Shown: positions 25,470-34,322 of the stretch, in pieces | How positions within the stretch are numbered: the stretch's first letter is position 1 | Layout of the letters: each line of letters starts with the position of its first letter | DNA from: Candidatus Obscuribacterales bacterium | GTDB taxonomy: Bacteria; Cyanobacteriota; Vampirovibrionia; Obscuribacterales; Obscuribacteraceae | Direction: 5' to 3' | NCBI GenBank assembly: GCA_020050835.1 | Contig: JAGVKB010000113.1 | Location: forward strand, 1 to 64,000 | Length of the DNA: 64,000 nt | Translations under genes and position numbers: made by a program | Notes under the pieces: generated by a model | What the model saw: the letters and a program-made list of their open reading frames with translations, nothing else | What the model was told of the DNA's origin: nothing | Database searches by the model: none

Positions 25470-27022
25470 CGCATGCTTCGGTCATTCTCAATCCTCTGCG
25501 CGAAGGGCTGACCATGGAGCGGGCTGCTGAGCCGTGTGCGTTGGTGATCTTCGGTGCCCATGGCGATCTAGCCAAACGAAAGTTGATACCGGCTCTTTAC
25601 GCGCTGTTCGTGCAAGGGCTCCTGCCTCATGGGTTTTGTGTGCTAGGCACTTCACGTACGAAGATGGACGACGAGCAGTATCGAGCTTTAATGAAGGAGT
25701 CGGTGCTCAAGTATGCGCCGGATATTGATGTCGAGGAGGATGCCTGGGCTCGATTCGCCTCCGTCCTTTATTATCTGCCCGGCGATACCGGCAAGCAGGA
25801 GAGCTTCACCGAGCTTGCCAAGTTGCTTGAAGAGCTTGCCAGCCGGCATGGCACCGGTGGCAATAACGTCTTTTATCTCTCAACACCACCATCGCTTTAT
25901 TCACCGACAGTCGCTCATCTGGCTGCCGCCGGGCTGGCAGTAAAGAGACCGGGTAGAGCACCCTGGCCCCGAATAGTAGTCGAAAAGCCGTTCGGGCATG
26001 ATATCGGTACCGCCCAATCATTGAACGCCGAATTGCATGAAGTGCTCGAAGAGCAGCAGGTCTTTCGGATCGATCATTATCTCGGCAAAGAGACGGTGCA
26101 AAATATTATGGTGCTGCGATTTGCCAACAGTATTTTCGAGCCGCTTTGGAACAGGCATTACATCGACCACGTGCAGATCACCAACGCCGAAACGCTCGGC
26201 GTTGAAGACCGAGCAACCTATTATGAAGAAGCGGGCGCTCTTAGAGACATGATTCAAAATCACATGCTGCAGCTCGTTTCGCTGGTAGCAATGGAACCGC
26301 CGATTTCGCTCGAGTCCGATGCGATTCGGGACGAGCGTTCGAAGGTCCTCAAATCGCTTCGTTCGATTGAAAAGTGCGCTGTAAATAAATTTGCGCTGCG
26401 CGGCCAATACGGTCCTGGTTGGATTCTCGGTCAGAGCGTGCCGGGCTATCGCCAGGAGAAGGGCGTATCGCCCGAATCTCATACCGAGACCTTTGCTGCT
26501 CTAAAGCTTTACATCGATAACTGGCGATGGGCTGATGTGCCGTTTTATGTGCGTTCCGGTAAACGGCTGGCCAGAGGTATAACCGAGATCGCCATCTCGT
26601 TCCGCCCGGCTCCTCACCGGCTCTTTGCTCAGCAATTAGCCGGCGCTGCCGAAGCAGGCAATCCGAATGTGCTGGTGATGCAGATTCAACCGGACGAAGG
26701 AATTTCACTCAAATTCGCCACAAAACTGCCTGGTCCGACGACGCAATTGCGCTGGCTCAGCATGGACTTCCGGTATAGCACCGCATTTGGTGTCCGCTCT
26801 CCGAGCGCATACGAGCGCTTGTTGCTTGATTGTCTGATTGGTGACGCTTCCCTTTTCGCCCGCAGCGATCAAGTCGAGACGTCCTGGCAGTTTCTCAAGC
26901 CGGTGCTGGAGACCTGGCAGGAGATTGAAAGTGTGCCCTCCGATTATGCAGCCGGCTCCTGGGGACCGCAGGCCAGCCATGATTTGCTGGCCGCCGACGG
27001 CCGCGCCTGGAGGCGGCTATGA
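25466..27022 (+). CDS. zwf: Glucose-6-phosphate 1-dehydrogenase
   Basis: A 518-residue Zwf. The cofactor motif GAHGDLAKRKL is near residues 30-40, and the active-site segment RIDHYLGKETVQNI carries the catalytic base region; EKPFGHD, TNAETLGVEDRATYYEEAGALRDMIQNH and the C-terminal FVRSGK-like YVRSGKRLARG are all in place. It oxidises glucose 6-phosphate to 6-phosphogluconolactone and makes NADPH. The gene overlaps rpiB and opcA by 4 bases each, which points to coupled translation. The N-terminus is about 20 residues longer than in short forms. Confidence 0.97.
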   Translation: MTHASVILNPLREGLTMERAAEPCALVIFGAHGDLAKRKLIPALYALFVQGLLPHGFCVLGTSRTKMDDEQYRALMKESVLKYAPDIDVEEDAWARFASVLYYLPGDTGKQESFTELAKLLEELASRHGTGGNNVFYLSTPPSLYSPTVAHLAAAGLAVKRPGRAPWPRIVVEKPFGHDIGTAQSLNAELHEVLEEQQVFRIDHYLGKETVQNIMVLRFANSIFEPLWNRHYIDHVQITNAETLGVEDRATYYEEAGALRDMIQNHMLQLVSLVAMEPPISLESDAIRDERSKVLKSLRSIEKCAVNKFALRGQYGPGWILGQSVPGYRQEKGVSPESHTETFAALKLYIDNWRWADVPFYVRSGKRLARGITEIAISFRPAPHRLFAQQLAGAAEAGNPNVLVMQIQPDEGISLKFATKLPGPTTQLRWLSMDFRYSTAFGVRSPSAYERLLLDCLIGDASLFARSDQVETSWQFLKPVLETWQEIESVPSDYAAGSWGPQASHDLLAADGRAWRRL

Positions 27023-28203
27023 GCGGACAGAGCGGACCGGCGGAGAGAACTGCCGTCGAAGAGTTCCTTTCTGGCAAATTGGCCCAAGTCAATGTGCAGG
27101 CGATCGAACGCGAGCTGAGGAAGCTCTGGCAGGAAGCGGCCGAGCACGAATCTGAGAGCTCGGGAAAGAATGTTGCTCGAGCTTGCGTGCTCAATCTAAT
27201 TCTCTACACCAGAGATCATGGTTCGGAGCTGTCTGCCGGTAATGTCCTCGGTCAGGTAATGCTAAGTCATCCCTGTCGGGCGCTTCTGGCGATTGCAGCT
27301 GACGGCGCTGTGCCGCAGGTGGAAGCCTGGGTGTCCGCGCGCTGCCATCTGGCTGGTCCCGGCAGCACCAAGCAGATCTGTTGCGAGCAGATCTCGGTCA
27401 AAGCGGTCGGACAAGATGCGCAAGCCTTACCGAGCGCTGTTCTACCTTTGCTTGTTCCTGACTTGCCGGTCTATTTGTGGTGGCGTACCTCCCAATTCGA
27501 GCGGCAATCGCTCAGTCCGTTCGTGCCGGCGGTGGACAGATTGATCTTCGATTCCCTGGGTTGGACGAAGGAAAGGACTTTCTTTCAGGAAGCTGCCACA
27601 TACGTAAACGGCGGCGTAAGCGTTGCGATGAGCGATCTCAATTGGGGACGCCTTTTGCACTGGCGCCGACTGATAGCCAAAGCGTTTGATTCACTGGGAA
27701 TCGGATTGGCGCCGGCAGATCTGCCGGCGATTGAATCTGTTCGCCTCGACTGCTCGGCGCCAGGCAGGGCACAAGCAGCGCTCTTAACCGGTTGGTTGGC
27801 GAATCAGTTGCAATGGCAGCCGCTGTCAGCTGTTTCGGCCGGCGGCAAAGACAGCATTTTATTCAGCAACCGCACCGGCGGCGAGGTGCAAGTAGAATGG
27901 AATGATTGTTCGAGAGCGGCGGTGCCAGCAGGCAATCTCGCCTGTGTCTACTTCAATCTGACTGAAGCACGCAAGTTGTCCGTGTGTCTGAGTTTGCTGG
28001 ACGGTAAGTTCAATCTCCTTACCTCGCTTCATTCCGCATCGAGCGCGAGCCGAGAGATAATGGGTCGGGGACCGATCTTGAACGAGTCCGAATTGGTGGG
28101 AAGAGAGCTCGATGCGGTCGGGCACGACAGCGTCTTCGAAGGCGCTCTAAAAATGTCAGCAAGTATTTGCACACTTTTTGGCAGCGAGGAAGGACATGGA
28201 TAA
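27019..28203 (+). CDS. opcA: Glucose-6-phosphate dehydrogenase assembly protein OpcA
   Basis: A 394-residue OpcA-type protein. The N-terminal half has TRDHGSELSAGNVLGQVMLSHPCRALLAI and the middle PLLVPDLPVYLWWRT, both typical of OpcA. In cyanobacteria OpcA activates Zwf under redox control. Several Cys residues (for example in QICCEQ) could be redox-active, but the specific cyanobacterial control Cys residues cannot be identified by eye. Start overlaps zwf by 4 bases and end overlaps pgl by 8. Its presence is one of the cyanobacterial-type signals of the window. Confidence 0.92.
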   Translation: MSGQSGPAERTAVEEFLSGKLAQVNVQAIERELRKLWQEAAEHESESSGKNVARACVLNLILYTRDHGSELSAGNVLGQVMLSHPCRALLAIAADGAVPQVEAWVSARCHLAGPGSTKQICCEQISVKAVGQDAQALPSAVLPLLVPDLPVYLWWRTSQFERQSLSPFVPAVDRLIFDSLGWTKERTFFQEAATYVNGGVSVAMSDLNWGRLLHWRRLIAKAFDSLGIGLAPADLPAIESVRLDCSAPGRAQAALLTGWLANQLQWQPLSAVSAGGKDSILFSNRTGGEVQVEWNDCSRAAVPAGNLACVYFNLTEARKLSVCLSLLDGKFNLLTSLHSASSASREIMGRGPILNESELVGRELDAVGHDSVFEGALKMSASICTLFGSEEGHG

Positions 28204-28972
28204 GATCGAGTCGCAATGCGGCACCATACAGCTTTGTCAGGACCGGCAGGAGCTAGCCAGCGCTCTTGCAGACAGATTTGTCGAAGTAGTAGGTGCGGCG
28301 GTCGGCCGCTCTGGCAAAGCCAACGTTGCGCTTTCCGGTGGCTCTACGCCAAAGGCTCTCTATAGCCTCCTGGCTGAGCCTGCTTACAGCCAGAAGATCG
28401 CCTGGAACAAGGTTCATCTTTACTGGGGTGACGAGCGGTGCGTCTCGCATGACAGTCCGGAAAGCAATTACAAAATGGTGCTAGATTCGTTGTTGTCGAA
28501 AGTCCCTATTCCGGAAAGCTGCGTTCATGCTACTAATGGTCAGGATACCGATCCGGTTGGAGCGGCCAGAGCGTATGAAGAGGTTTTGAAACGAGAGTTT
28601 CAACTGTCCGATGGCAATCTCCCTCACTTCGATCTAGTCTTGCTCGGTTTGGGTCCGGATGGGCACACCGCATCGCTTTTCCCTGGTACGGAGGCGCTCA
28701 AAGAAACCGGCCGGCTGGTGGTGGCAAATTATGTTGAAAAGTTCAAATCGAGTCGAATCACTTTTACCCTGCCCGTCTTGAACGCTGCTGCCAATGTGAC
28801 TTTCATGGTTGCCGGAGCAGACAAGCAGGAGATCCTGCCTTTGGTGCTAAGAGCGGAGCCGAAAGACTACCCGGCCCAATTGATTCGACCAACCGAAGGG
28901 ATGCTTACCTGGTATGTCGACAGTCTGGCCGCCGCCAGGATCGATCGTCGCACGCTCGCAGCCCGTCCATAG
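28196..28972 (+). CDS. pgl: 6-phosphogluconolactonase
   Basis: About 258 residues from the ATG at 28196, preceded by GAGGAAGGAC; the frame also opens at a TTG at 28178, which is less likely. Family motifs are ALSGGSTPKALY, HLYWGDERCVSHDSPESNYKM, LLGLGPDGHTASLFPG and ITFTLPVLNAA. It hydrolyses 6-phosphogluconolactone in the oxidative pentose-phosphate pathway. Last gene of rpiB-zwf-opcA-pgl; 6-phosphogluconate dehydrogenase (gnd) is not in the window. Confidence 0.95.
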   Translation: MDKIESQCGTIQLCQDRQELASALADRFVEVVGAAVGRSGKANVALSGGSTPKALYSLLAEPAYSQKIAWNKVHLYWGDERCVSHDSPESNYKMVLDSLLSKVPIPESCVHATNGQDTDPVGAARAYEEVLKREFQLSDGNLPHFDLVLLGLGPDGHTASLFPGTEALKETGRLVVANYVEKFKSSRITFTLPVLNAAANVTFMVAGADKQEILPLVLRAEPKDYPAQLIRPTEGMLTWYVDSLAAARIDRRTLAARP

Positions 28973-29123
28973 CTCCCGCCTAAGCGACCCGATTTTGCCA
29001 TAATTGCGACCGGTAGTTGCCATCGGCGACCACTAAGCTGCTCTTGTTGAAGGGTTCAATCTGCTCTTGCCAGTCTGAGTCCAAGAACGCAAATTCTGTC
29101 TTGAGAGCAGAGCCGGAGGAAGG

Positions 29124-29357
29124 ATGATGAATATCGCCGAGGTCGCCAGAACATTCGAGCGGGAAGCTCAACGAGATCCCCGGCAAGCTGCTGCGGATAT
29201 GCAGTTCCTGTCCGAAGGTGTTCGCAATTGCATCTTAGAACAGATGAAGGTTCATGCCAGCGATCCGGCCAGGCAAGCAATGCTGCAAGTAGATCGTGAC
29301 AGGCACGGCAAGCTCATTGCTGTTCATTTCATCGCTGCCGATCGCCTTTCAGCTTGA
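29124..29357 (+). CDS. Small helical protein of unknown function, 77 residues
   Basis: A short gene with a strong GGAGGAAGG site directly before two ATG codons (29124 and 29127). The product is soluble, mostly helical (VARTFEREAQRDPRQAA, GVRNCILEQM), and ends in a beta-like segment (GKLIAVHFIAADRLSA). It has no signal peptide or membrane helix. It follows pgl by 151 bases and may have its own promoter. Family not recognised. Confidence 0.6.
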   Translation: MMNIAEVARTFEREAQRDPRQAAADMQFLSEGVRNCILEQMKVHASDPARQAMLQVDRDRHGKLIAVHFIAADRLSA

Positions 29358-29389
29358 AACGATTACTTCGTCTTGTTCATTCCGGATAA

Positions 29390-31522
29390 CTAACGCGACT
29401 TGTTCGGTTTCTTGTTTAAGCGCCTGAGAGCTGATGCCACTTTGGAGTCGGACGGGAAGTGTTCAGCAGCCAATCTCAAGCTGTTCAAGGCGCTTTCGAA
29501 ATCCTTGGTTTTTTCCTGGGCGGCGGCGATCATCAGCCAATCGTCCGCAGAAACGTCTTTTGCCGCAATGCACTTTTGAAGATACTCCAGCGACTCATTC
29601 CACTTGCTTTCGCGAAAGAGCAGTTTGCCTGTCAAGCAAAAGGCTCTTGTGTTGCTCTTATCCAGTGCGATCACTTGGCGGCACTCTTCCATACTGGCGT
29701 CATGCTTACCTTTCTTGAAGAGCACTTCAGCCAGCAGCAGGTGTGCTATCGCACTGGCTGGTGCCGCTGCGACCGATGCCTCAGCCAGTGTGACGGCCTT
29801 AGCTGTGTCATTATGTGCCAGCGCGAGCCTGGTGAGCCCGGCTAGCGCTCGGTCGTTATGGTCTTCTAGTTTCAGCGCAGCCTGATAGGTGGCGGCGGCG
29901 CTGTCCAGGTCTCCCTTCATCTCTTGAGCGTAAGCTAACTCGCAACGTAGAGCAGAATTGGTCTGGTTGCGGGCGATTACTTCCTTCAGCAACAAGATTG
30001 CGCCGTCATAGTTGCCCTGCATGGCGAGCGCTCCGGCTTGAATTCGTTTGGATTGCGGGTTGGTTGGTGCCAGCTGGAGCGCCTGTTGGGCTAACTTTGC
30101 TGCTTCCTTCGGCTCGCCGAAATCGAGCCTAGCGGCCGCCAGCTCGTTGATAATGAAAACATTATAGGGCTCTTCAGACAGCGCTTCTTTGAGTTGTGAC
30201 AAACAGTCTGCTTGCTCGCCGCGCGCTTTTGCCACTCTGGCCAGCGCAATCCTGGCGATTGCCGGTACGTCCTTCTTGGTAAGCGCAGCCCGAGCTTGTG
30301 ATTCAGCCAGTTTCAATTCTCCGCTGGCGCTGTTGACCAGCGCTGACAATGCCAGGGCATCGCTCGAGTCGGGACTCTCCAGCTTGACCTTTTCAATCAA
30401 TTCACGAGCTTCAGTAAGCTTGTCGGTCTTGAGATAGAGTGTGGCGAGATTGAGTTTGGCAGGCAAATGGTCGGGATGGACGGCTAAAGCGTTGTGGAAC
30501 GCTTCATCGGCAGAATTGAAGCGACCGAGCTCAGTCAAAAGCAATCCGTAAGCATTATTGAGCTCTGAATCCAACGGCTCAATCTTAAGCGCTGTCTCGA
30601 AATCCTCTCTGGCTTCGCGCAGGTCGCCGCTGGCGAATTCGCACCAACCTTTCATGAATAGCGCTTGCGGATTGCTCGGGGAGAGCTGGAGCCATTTATC
30701 AGCACAATCTTTCGCGCTGGCCCAGTCTTTGCGGGCACCGTATAAGGTGGCGAGGTGTTGCAGCGAGCTGCGATCTTTTGGATTGAGTCGAAGCGCTTCC
30801 TGAAAGGCGGCAATCGCCTGGTTGGCATCTCCTTCGCGTTCGTAGAGTGTGCCTAACTGGAAGCGCAAACGCGGATCATCGGGAGAAGCCTTGATGGCGG
30901 CGCAGCATTCTTCAATCGCCTTTTCCATCAAGCCGATCATGCTCAGTCGTTGCGAGAGCTCCTGCCTCGCTTTGGCATTGCCGGGAGCGAGTTTGACGGC
31001 GCGAGCGAACTCCGTAATCGAGTCATCCTCGCCACCAGATTTGGCGCGTACCTGAGCCAACTTGAAATGATAACGAAACTGAGAAGGATCGAGTCCGACC
31101 GCCTTCTCCAGCTCGAAGCGAGCTTCCGAAAGCCGGTTGAGCGCCAGATAGGCAACACCGAGTTGGTAATTTGCCGGAGCGTAATGCGGACCAAGCTCGC
31201 AGGCTTTCTTAAGCTCGACCAAGGATTCTTCGGCCTGGTTGTCCAGCAGCTTGAGTCGCCCGATACCCAGATGCGGGCGGGGATCTGCCGGTGCTTGGTT
31301 CGCTGCGAATTGGAGAATCTTGAGCGCTCGTGCGTTGTCTCCTTGCCGGACTGCATTTTGAGCGTCAGCCAGGAGCTTGTCGACCGAATGATTGCAAACA
31401 GAACAAGGAGGCTCCGGATTAGCCCGGTTCTCGCCAACACCGTTAGCCTGTGCGGCCGCCAAGCCCGGAAGACCGGTGGTCATCAGCAGCACAATGATCC
31501 CTGAATTGATTAGGTTGCTCAC
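29390..31522 (-). CDS. Secreted protein with many TPR repeats
   Basis: About 710 residues from a GTG at 31522, chosen because it gives a signal peptide (SNLINSGIIVLLMTTGLPGLAAAQ) and does not run into mqnA; the frame is open to 31630. A CSVC motif is near the mature N-terminus. The rest is a long series of 34-residue TPRs (for example PADPRPHLGIGRLKLLDNQAEESL, DPSQFRYHFKLAQVRAKSGGED, NPKDRSSLQHLATLYGARKDW), about 18 or more. Likely a periplasmic or outer-membrane scaffold. It is 44 bases after mqnA, possibly in the same transcript. Confidence 0.85.
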   Translation of the reverse strand: MSNLINSGIIVLLMTTGLPGLAAAQANGVGENRANPEPPCSVCNHSVDKLLADAQNAVRQGDNARALKILQFAANQAPADPRPHLGIGRLKLLDNQAEESLVELKKACELGPHYAPANYQLGVAYLALNRLSEARFELEKAVGLDPSQFRYHFKLAQVRAKSGGEDDSITEFARAVKLAPGNAKARQELSQRLSMIGLMEKAIEECCAAIKASPDDPRLRFQLGTLYEREGDANQAIAAFQEALRLNPKDRSSLQHLATLYGARKDWASAKDCADKWLQLSPSNPQALFMKGWCEFASGDLREAREDFETALKIEPLDSELNNAYGLLLTELGRFNSADEAFHNALAVHPDHLPAKLNLATLYLKTDKLTEARELIEKVKLESPDSSDALALSALVNSASGELKLAESQARAALTKKDVPAIARIALARVAKARGEQADCLSQLKEALSEEPYNVFIINELAAARLDFGEPKEAAKLAQQALQLAPTNPQSKRIQAGALAMQGNYDGAILLLKEVIARNQTNSALRCELAYAQEMKGDLDSAAATYQAALKLEDHNDRALAGLTRLALAHNDTAKAVTLAEASVAAAPASAIAHLLLAEVLFKKGKHDASMEECRQVIALDKSNTRAFCLTGKLLFRESKWNESLEYLQKCIAAKDVSADDWLMIAAAQEKTKDFESALNSLRLAAEHFPSDSKVASALRRLNKKPNKSR

Positions 31523-31565
31523 TGACCAAAGTTTAACAGGCCGCTCAGCGAAAGAGAGAGCACAC

Positions 31566-32420
31566 TTACTTCTTTGGGGCAGCCAGTAAACCATGGTGCT
31601 GGCAAAGTTCGCGAAACAGCTGCAAACCATCGTGATGCTTCTGAGTCAGCTGAAAGTTCAATTCTGCTTGATAGTAGCGTTGCAATCTAGATTGCGGAAG
31701 CGCTGTGCGATTAGTCGCCTCGTTAACTACAAGTGGTAGCAAACTGTTCAGTCCATAATCTCTGGCGCTTCTCAAGGCCGCTGCCACAGCCTGGAATTGT
31801 TGCTGATTGCGAGCTGCCCAGTCGTTGCGAGCAGCCCACAGTCCAAAAACCATCGGCAGACCGGTTTGAATTCGCCACCACTGGCCGAGGTCGGCTCGCC
31901 AGTATTTGTTAGCCCAATCGCCGTCGAATGCCAGCGCCCGGTCACCGATTAAAAGCGCTCCGGCTGTCTTCGGGTTGTCTAGGCTCGGCTCGTTTTCAAT
32001 CACTATTTCCGGTCTGACATTGAGCTGCTCGAGCAAGAGGACTCTCAAAAGATTGACTGACGTTGCTGAAGAGGCTGGTGCGGCAATTCTGGCGCCATTC
32101 AGCTTGTGCGGAGCAACCCTACTGAAGAACAGCACACTGCCAACCGGTCCGTCCGATGAGATTGACAGATCTGTGATTAACTCCAGACCGGACCTTTCCA
32201 GATAGTAAAATGAGCTCATCGCACCGAGATCGAGATTGCCGCCCGAGTAAGCTTTGTTCAGCTCGGCAGGGCTGGCGTAATAAGTTTGCGCGGGCAGCTC
32301 GACCTGCCCCTTCTCAATTGGTAGCACTACCGGCAGGCAATTGATAAAGGAGATCTGTCCAAGCCGCGGTAGCGGTCCAGACAGTACCGAATTAGTTGTG
32401 ACATTGGACAGAAGCGGCAT
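31566..32420 (-). CDS. mqnA: Chorismate dehydratase MqnA (futalosine menaquinone pathway)
   Basis: A 284-residue periplasmic-binding-fold enzyme. The N-terminal LGQISFINCLPVVLPIE is the MqnA signature; SPAELNKAYSGGNLDLGAMSSFYY, SSDGPVGSVLFFSR, AAPASSATSVNLLRVLL and LLIGDRAL follow in family order. MqnA converts chorismate to 3-enolpyruvyl-benzoate, the first step of the futalosine route to menaquinone, so the organism probably respires with menaquinone. Other mqn genes are not in the window. Confidence 0.93.
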   Translation of the reverse strand: MPLLSNVTTNSVLSGPLPRLGQISFINCLPVVLPIEKGQVELPAQTYYASPAELNKAYSGGNLDLGAMSSFYYLERSGLELITDLSISSDGPVGSVLFFSRVAPHKLNGARIAAPASSATSVNLLRVLLLEQLNVRPEIVIENEPSLDNPKTAGALLIGDRALAFDGDWANKYWRADLGQWWRIQTGLPMVFGLWAARNDWAARNQQQFQAVAAALRSARDYGLNSLLPLVVNEATNRTALPQSRLQRYYQAELNFQLTQKHHDGLQLFRELCQHHGLLAAPKK

Positions 32421-32790
32421 TACCTGCAGGTCTCCAGGTAGTCAAGTGAATGTACAAGCATACACCACGGAGCTAAGTCGGCCAGGTGAAAGGATTCTCA
32501 TCAAAGCCGAACAAGCCGTTACCGCCGGTTCGCCTGCGACCATAGCTCTACTCAACGACCGTCAAAATCTTACAGCTTTCCAAGCCGGTGGCTCGTTTTG
32601 ACCTAAGCGGTCGCGTCGAATTGATTCATTTCTTCACTAGGTGTGCGCGCTTATTGCCGAGAAGTTAAGTTTATCTGCGCGGAAAGCGATCTGCTCTTTT
32701 AGACTGCCCATCAAAAGAACTGCCTTCACGGCCAACGGCTGATTGCTAAAGGAGCATGGATTAAGGCTTCTTGGCGCTTGCGTCAATTCC

Positions 32791-32825
32791 AAAAAATTGC
32801 CGGTTGAGCTCTGCTCAGCCGGCAA
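32791..32825 (-). terminator. Intrinsic terminator of the predicted small RNA
   Basis: On the minus strand a 13-base-pair stem (arms 32825-32813 and 32809-32797; one position is a G-U pair) with the 3-base loop AGA is followed at once by six U residues (32796-32791). This is a textbook rho-independent terminator. It works only for minus-strand transcripts: on the plus strand the hairpin is followed by CAGTTGCA. Confidence 0.8.
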
Positions 32826-32891
32826 CAGTTGCAATAGTAAAAGGGAGGAGACCAAAAGTTTTTGGTACGTTAAAGTGGCCTCGCTCCCTCT
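32791..32891 (-). ncRNA. Predicted small RNA, about 100 nt, with own promoter and terminator
   Basis: A minus-strand unit with promoter 32899-32926 and terminator 32791-32825 encloses about 100 bases without a meaningful reading frame. The 5' part can fold: GGGAG (32888-32884) pairs with CUCCC (32847-32843), and inside it ACCAAAA and UUUUGGU (32866-32860 and 32857-32851) form a second stem. The segment UCUCCUCCC (32851-32843) is complementary to Shine-Dalgarno sequences and would be a natural seed if exposed. It lies between mqnA and the pyrimidine-nucleoside phosphorylase gene. I do not recognise 6S, SRP, tmRNA, RNase P or Yfr1; a regulatory RNA is the best guess. Confidence 0.65.
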
Positions 32892-32898
32892 GAGTCCA

Positions 32899-32926
32899 TT
32901 AATACAAACAGCGTCTTCATTGTCAA
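32899..32926 (-). promoter_or_regulatory. Promoter of the predicted small RNA
   Basis: Perfect TTGACA (32926-32921), 16-base spacer, TATTAA (32904-32899) on the minus strand. The start point is expected near 32892. This is the best -35 match among the intergenic promoters I noted, and no minus-strand protein gene follows before the terminator. Confidence 0.7.
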
Positions 32927-33000
32927 GTGGTTTTGCCAAGCAACGGACCAATTTTAAGGATGTACAATTTCAAGACCTAAGGCGCAGTAGGAGATGCAAC

Positions 33001-34311
33001 GTGCGAATGGTTGATTTGATCCTCGCGAAACGCTCTGGCAAAGCGCATTCACGCCAGGAGATTGATTTCATCATTGACGGAGTCATGAGTAACTCCATTA
33101 GCGACTATCAGCTGGCCGCCTGGTTGATGGCTGTCTGCTGGCAGGGCATGACTCTGGCGGAGACAACTGATCTGACCGATGCGATGACGCACTCAGGGAA
33201 GGTTCTGGACTTATCGGAGATCGGTCCGGTCGTCGCTGATAAACACAGCACCGGCGGCGTCGGTGATAAGACCACCCTGGTCTTTGCGCCGATGCTCAGC
33301 GCCGCCGGCATTCCGATGGCGAAGCTTTCGGGGCGCGGTTTGGGACATACCGGTGGCACACTCGACAAGCTCGAGGCTATTCCAGGCTTCCGCGTCGACC
33401 TGAGCACGGAGAGTTTCGTCAAGCAGGTCAGAGAAGTCGGAGCGGCGATCGGCGGGCAAACGGCGGAACTCGCTCCTGCTGACGGCAAGATTTATGCAAT
33501 GCGCGATGTAACTGCGACAGTCGACTCTTTACCGTTGATCGTGGCTTCAATCTTGTCTAAGAAATTCGCTGCCGGATCAAACTTGATCATTTTGGATGTT
33601 AAATGCGGCCGCGGCGCAATCATGGAATCTGATGAACGAGCGCTCGAGCTGGCTAAAATGCTGTCTGCAGTCGGTGAGCGCTTGAATAAGCCGGTGACCG
33701 CCGTTGTAACTCATATGGAGCAACCACTCGGGTTTGCCGTGGGACACGCCCTGGAAGTGGCGGAAGCAGTAGAGACCTTGAGCGGCGGCGGGCCAGAAGA
33801 TCTGCGCGAGCTCTGCTTCAGTTTAGGCTCACTGGCGCTGGTTAAGGCTGGGAAGTATCAAAGCGAAGACAGCGCCAGAGAAGCGCTCAATCAGGTGATC
33901 GAAAGCGGGGCAGCGCTCGAGCAGTTTCGCCGGATTATCAAAGCTCAAGGCGGCGACCCCCGCATCGTCGAGCAGCCCGAGCTGATGCCGCAGGCACGCA
34001 TTCGCCATCCGATCGCGGTGCCCGGTCAAGGCAAGCAATGGATAGAGCATATCGATGGCCGGGAAGTGGCCGAAGCTTGCAAATTGATGGGTGCGGCCAG
34101 AGCAGGCAAGGGCGATAGCATTAATCTGGCGGTTGGTGTCGTGCTGAAAGGCAAGATTGGCTGGGAATTTGAAGCTGGACAGACGGTGGCCGAAGTGCAC
34201 GCCGATAGCCAGCGCGATTGCCAGGCTGCCGTGGCAAAGTTGGAGCAAGCGATTACGTACAGTCGCACGCCGGTGGCGAAGCCTGACGTGATTAGAGCGC
34301 GCGTCGGTTAA
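33001..34311 (+). CDS. Pyrimidine-nucleoside/thymidine phosphorylase
   Basis: About 437 residues from the GTG at 33001 (an ATG lies two codons later), with TAGGAG 7 bases upstream. The frame is open to 32743, but that part is not family-like and overlaps the small-RNA unit. Motifs: MVDLILAKRSG, the phosphate-binding VADKHSTGGVGDKTTL, SGRGLGHTGGTLDKLEAIPGF, YAMRDVTATVDSLPLI, and the C-terminal biotinyl-like domain. It splits pyrimidine nucleosides with phosphate to base and (deoxy)ribose 1-phosphate. PdP or DeoA type cannot be separated by eye. Confidence 0.93.
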   Translation: MRMVDLILAKRSGKAHSRQEIDFIIDGVMSNSISDYQLAAWLMAVCWQGMTLAETTDLTDAMTHSGKVLDLSEIGPVVADKHSTGGVGDKTTLVFAPMLSAAGIPMAKLSGRGLGHTGGTLDKLEAIPGFRVDLSTESFVKQVREVGAAIGGQTAELAPADGKIYAMRDVTATVDSLPLIVASILSKKFAAGSNLIILDVKCGRGAIMESDERALELAKMLSAVGERLNKPVTAVVTHMEQPLGFAVGHALEVAEAVETLSGGGPEDLRELCFSLGSLALVKAGKYQSEDSAREALNQVIESGAALEQFRRIIKAQGGDPRIVEQPELMPQARIRHPIAVPGQGKQWIEHIDGREVAEACKLMGAARAGKGDSINLAVGVVLKGKIGWEFEAGQTVAEVHADSQRDCQAAVAKLEQAITYSRTPVAKPDVIRARVG

Positions 34312-34322
34312 GGAGCATCGGC

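Noticed and set aside
32637-32951. Minus-strand protein gene of 104 codons
   Set aside because: It spans the promoter and terminator of the predicted small RNA and has no coding character.
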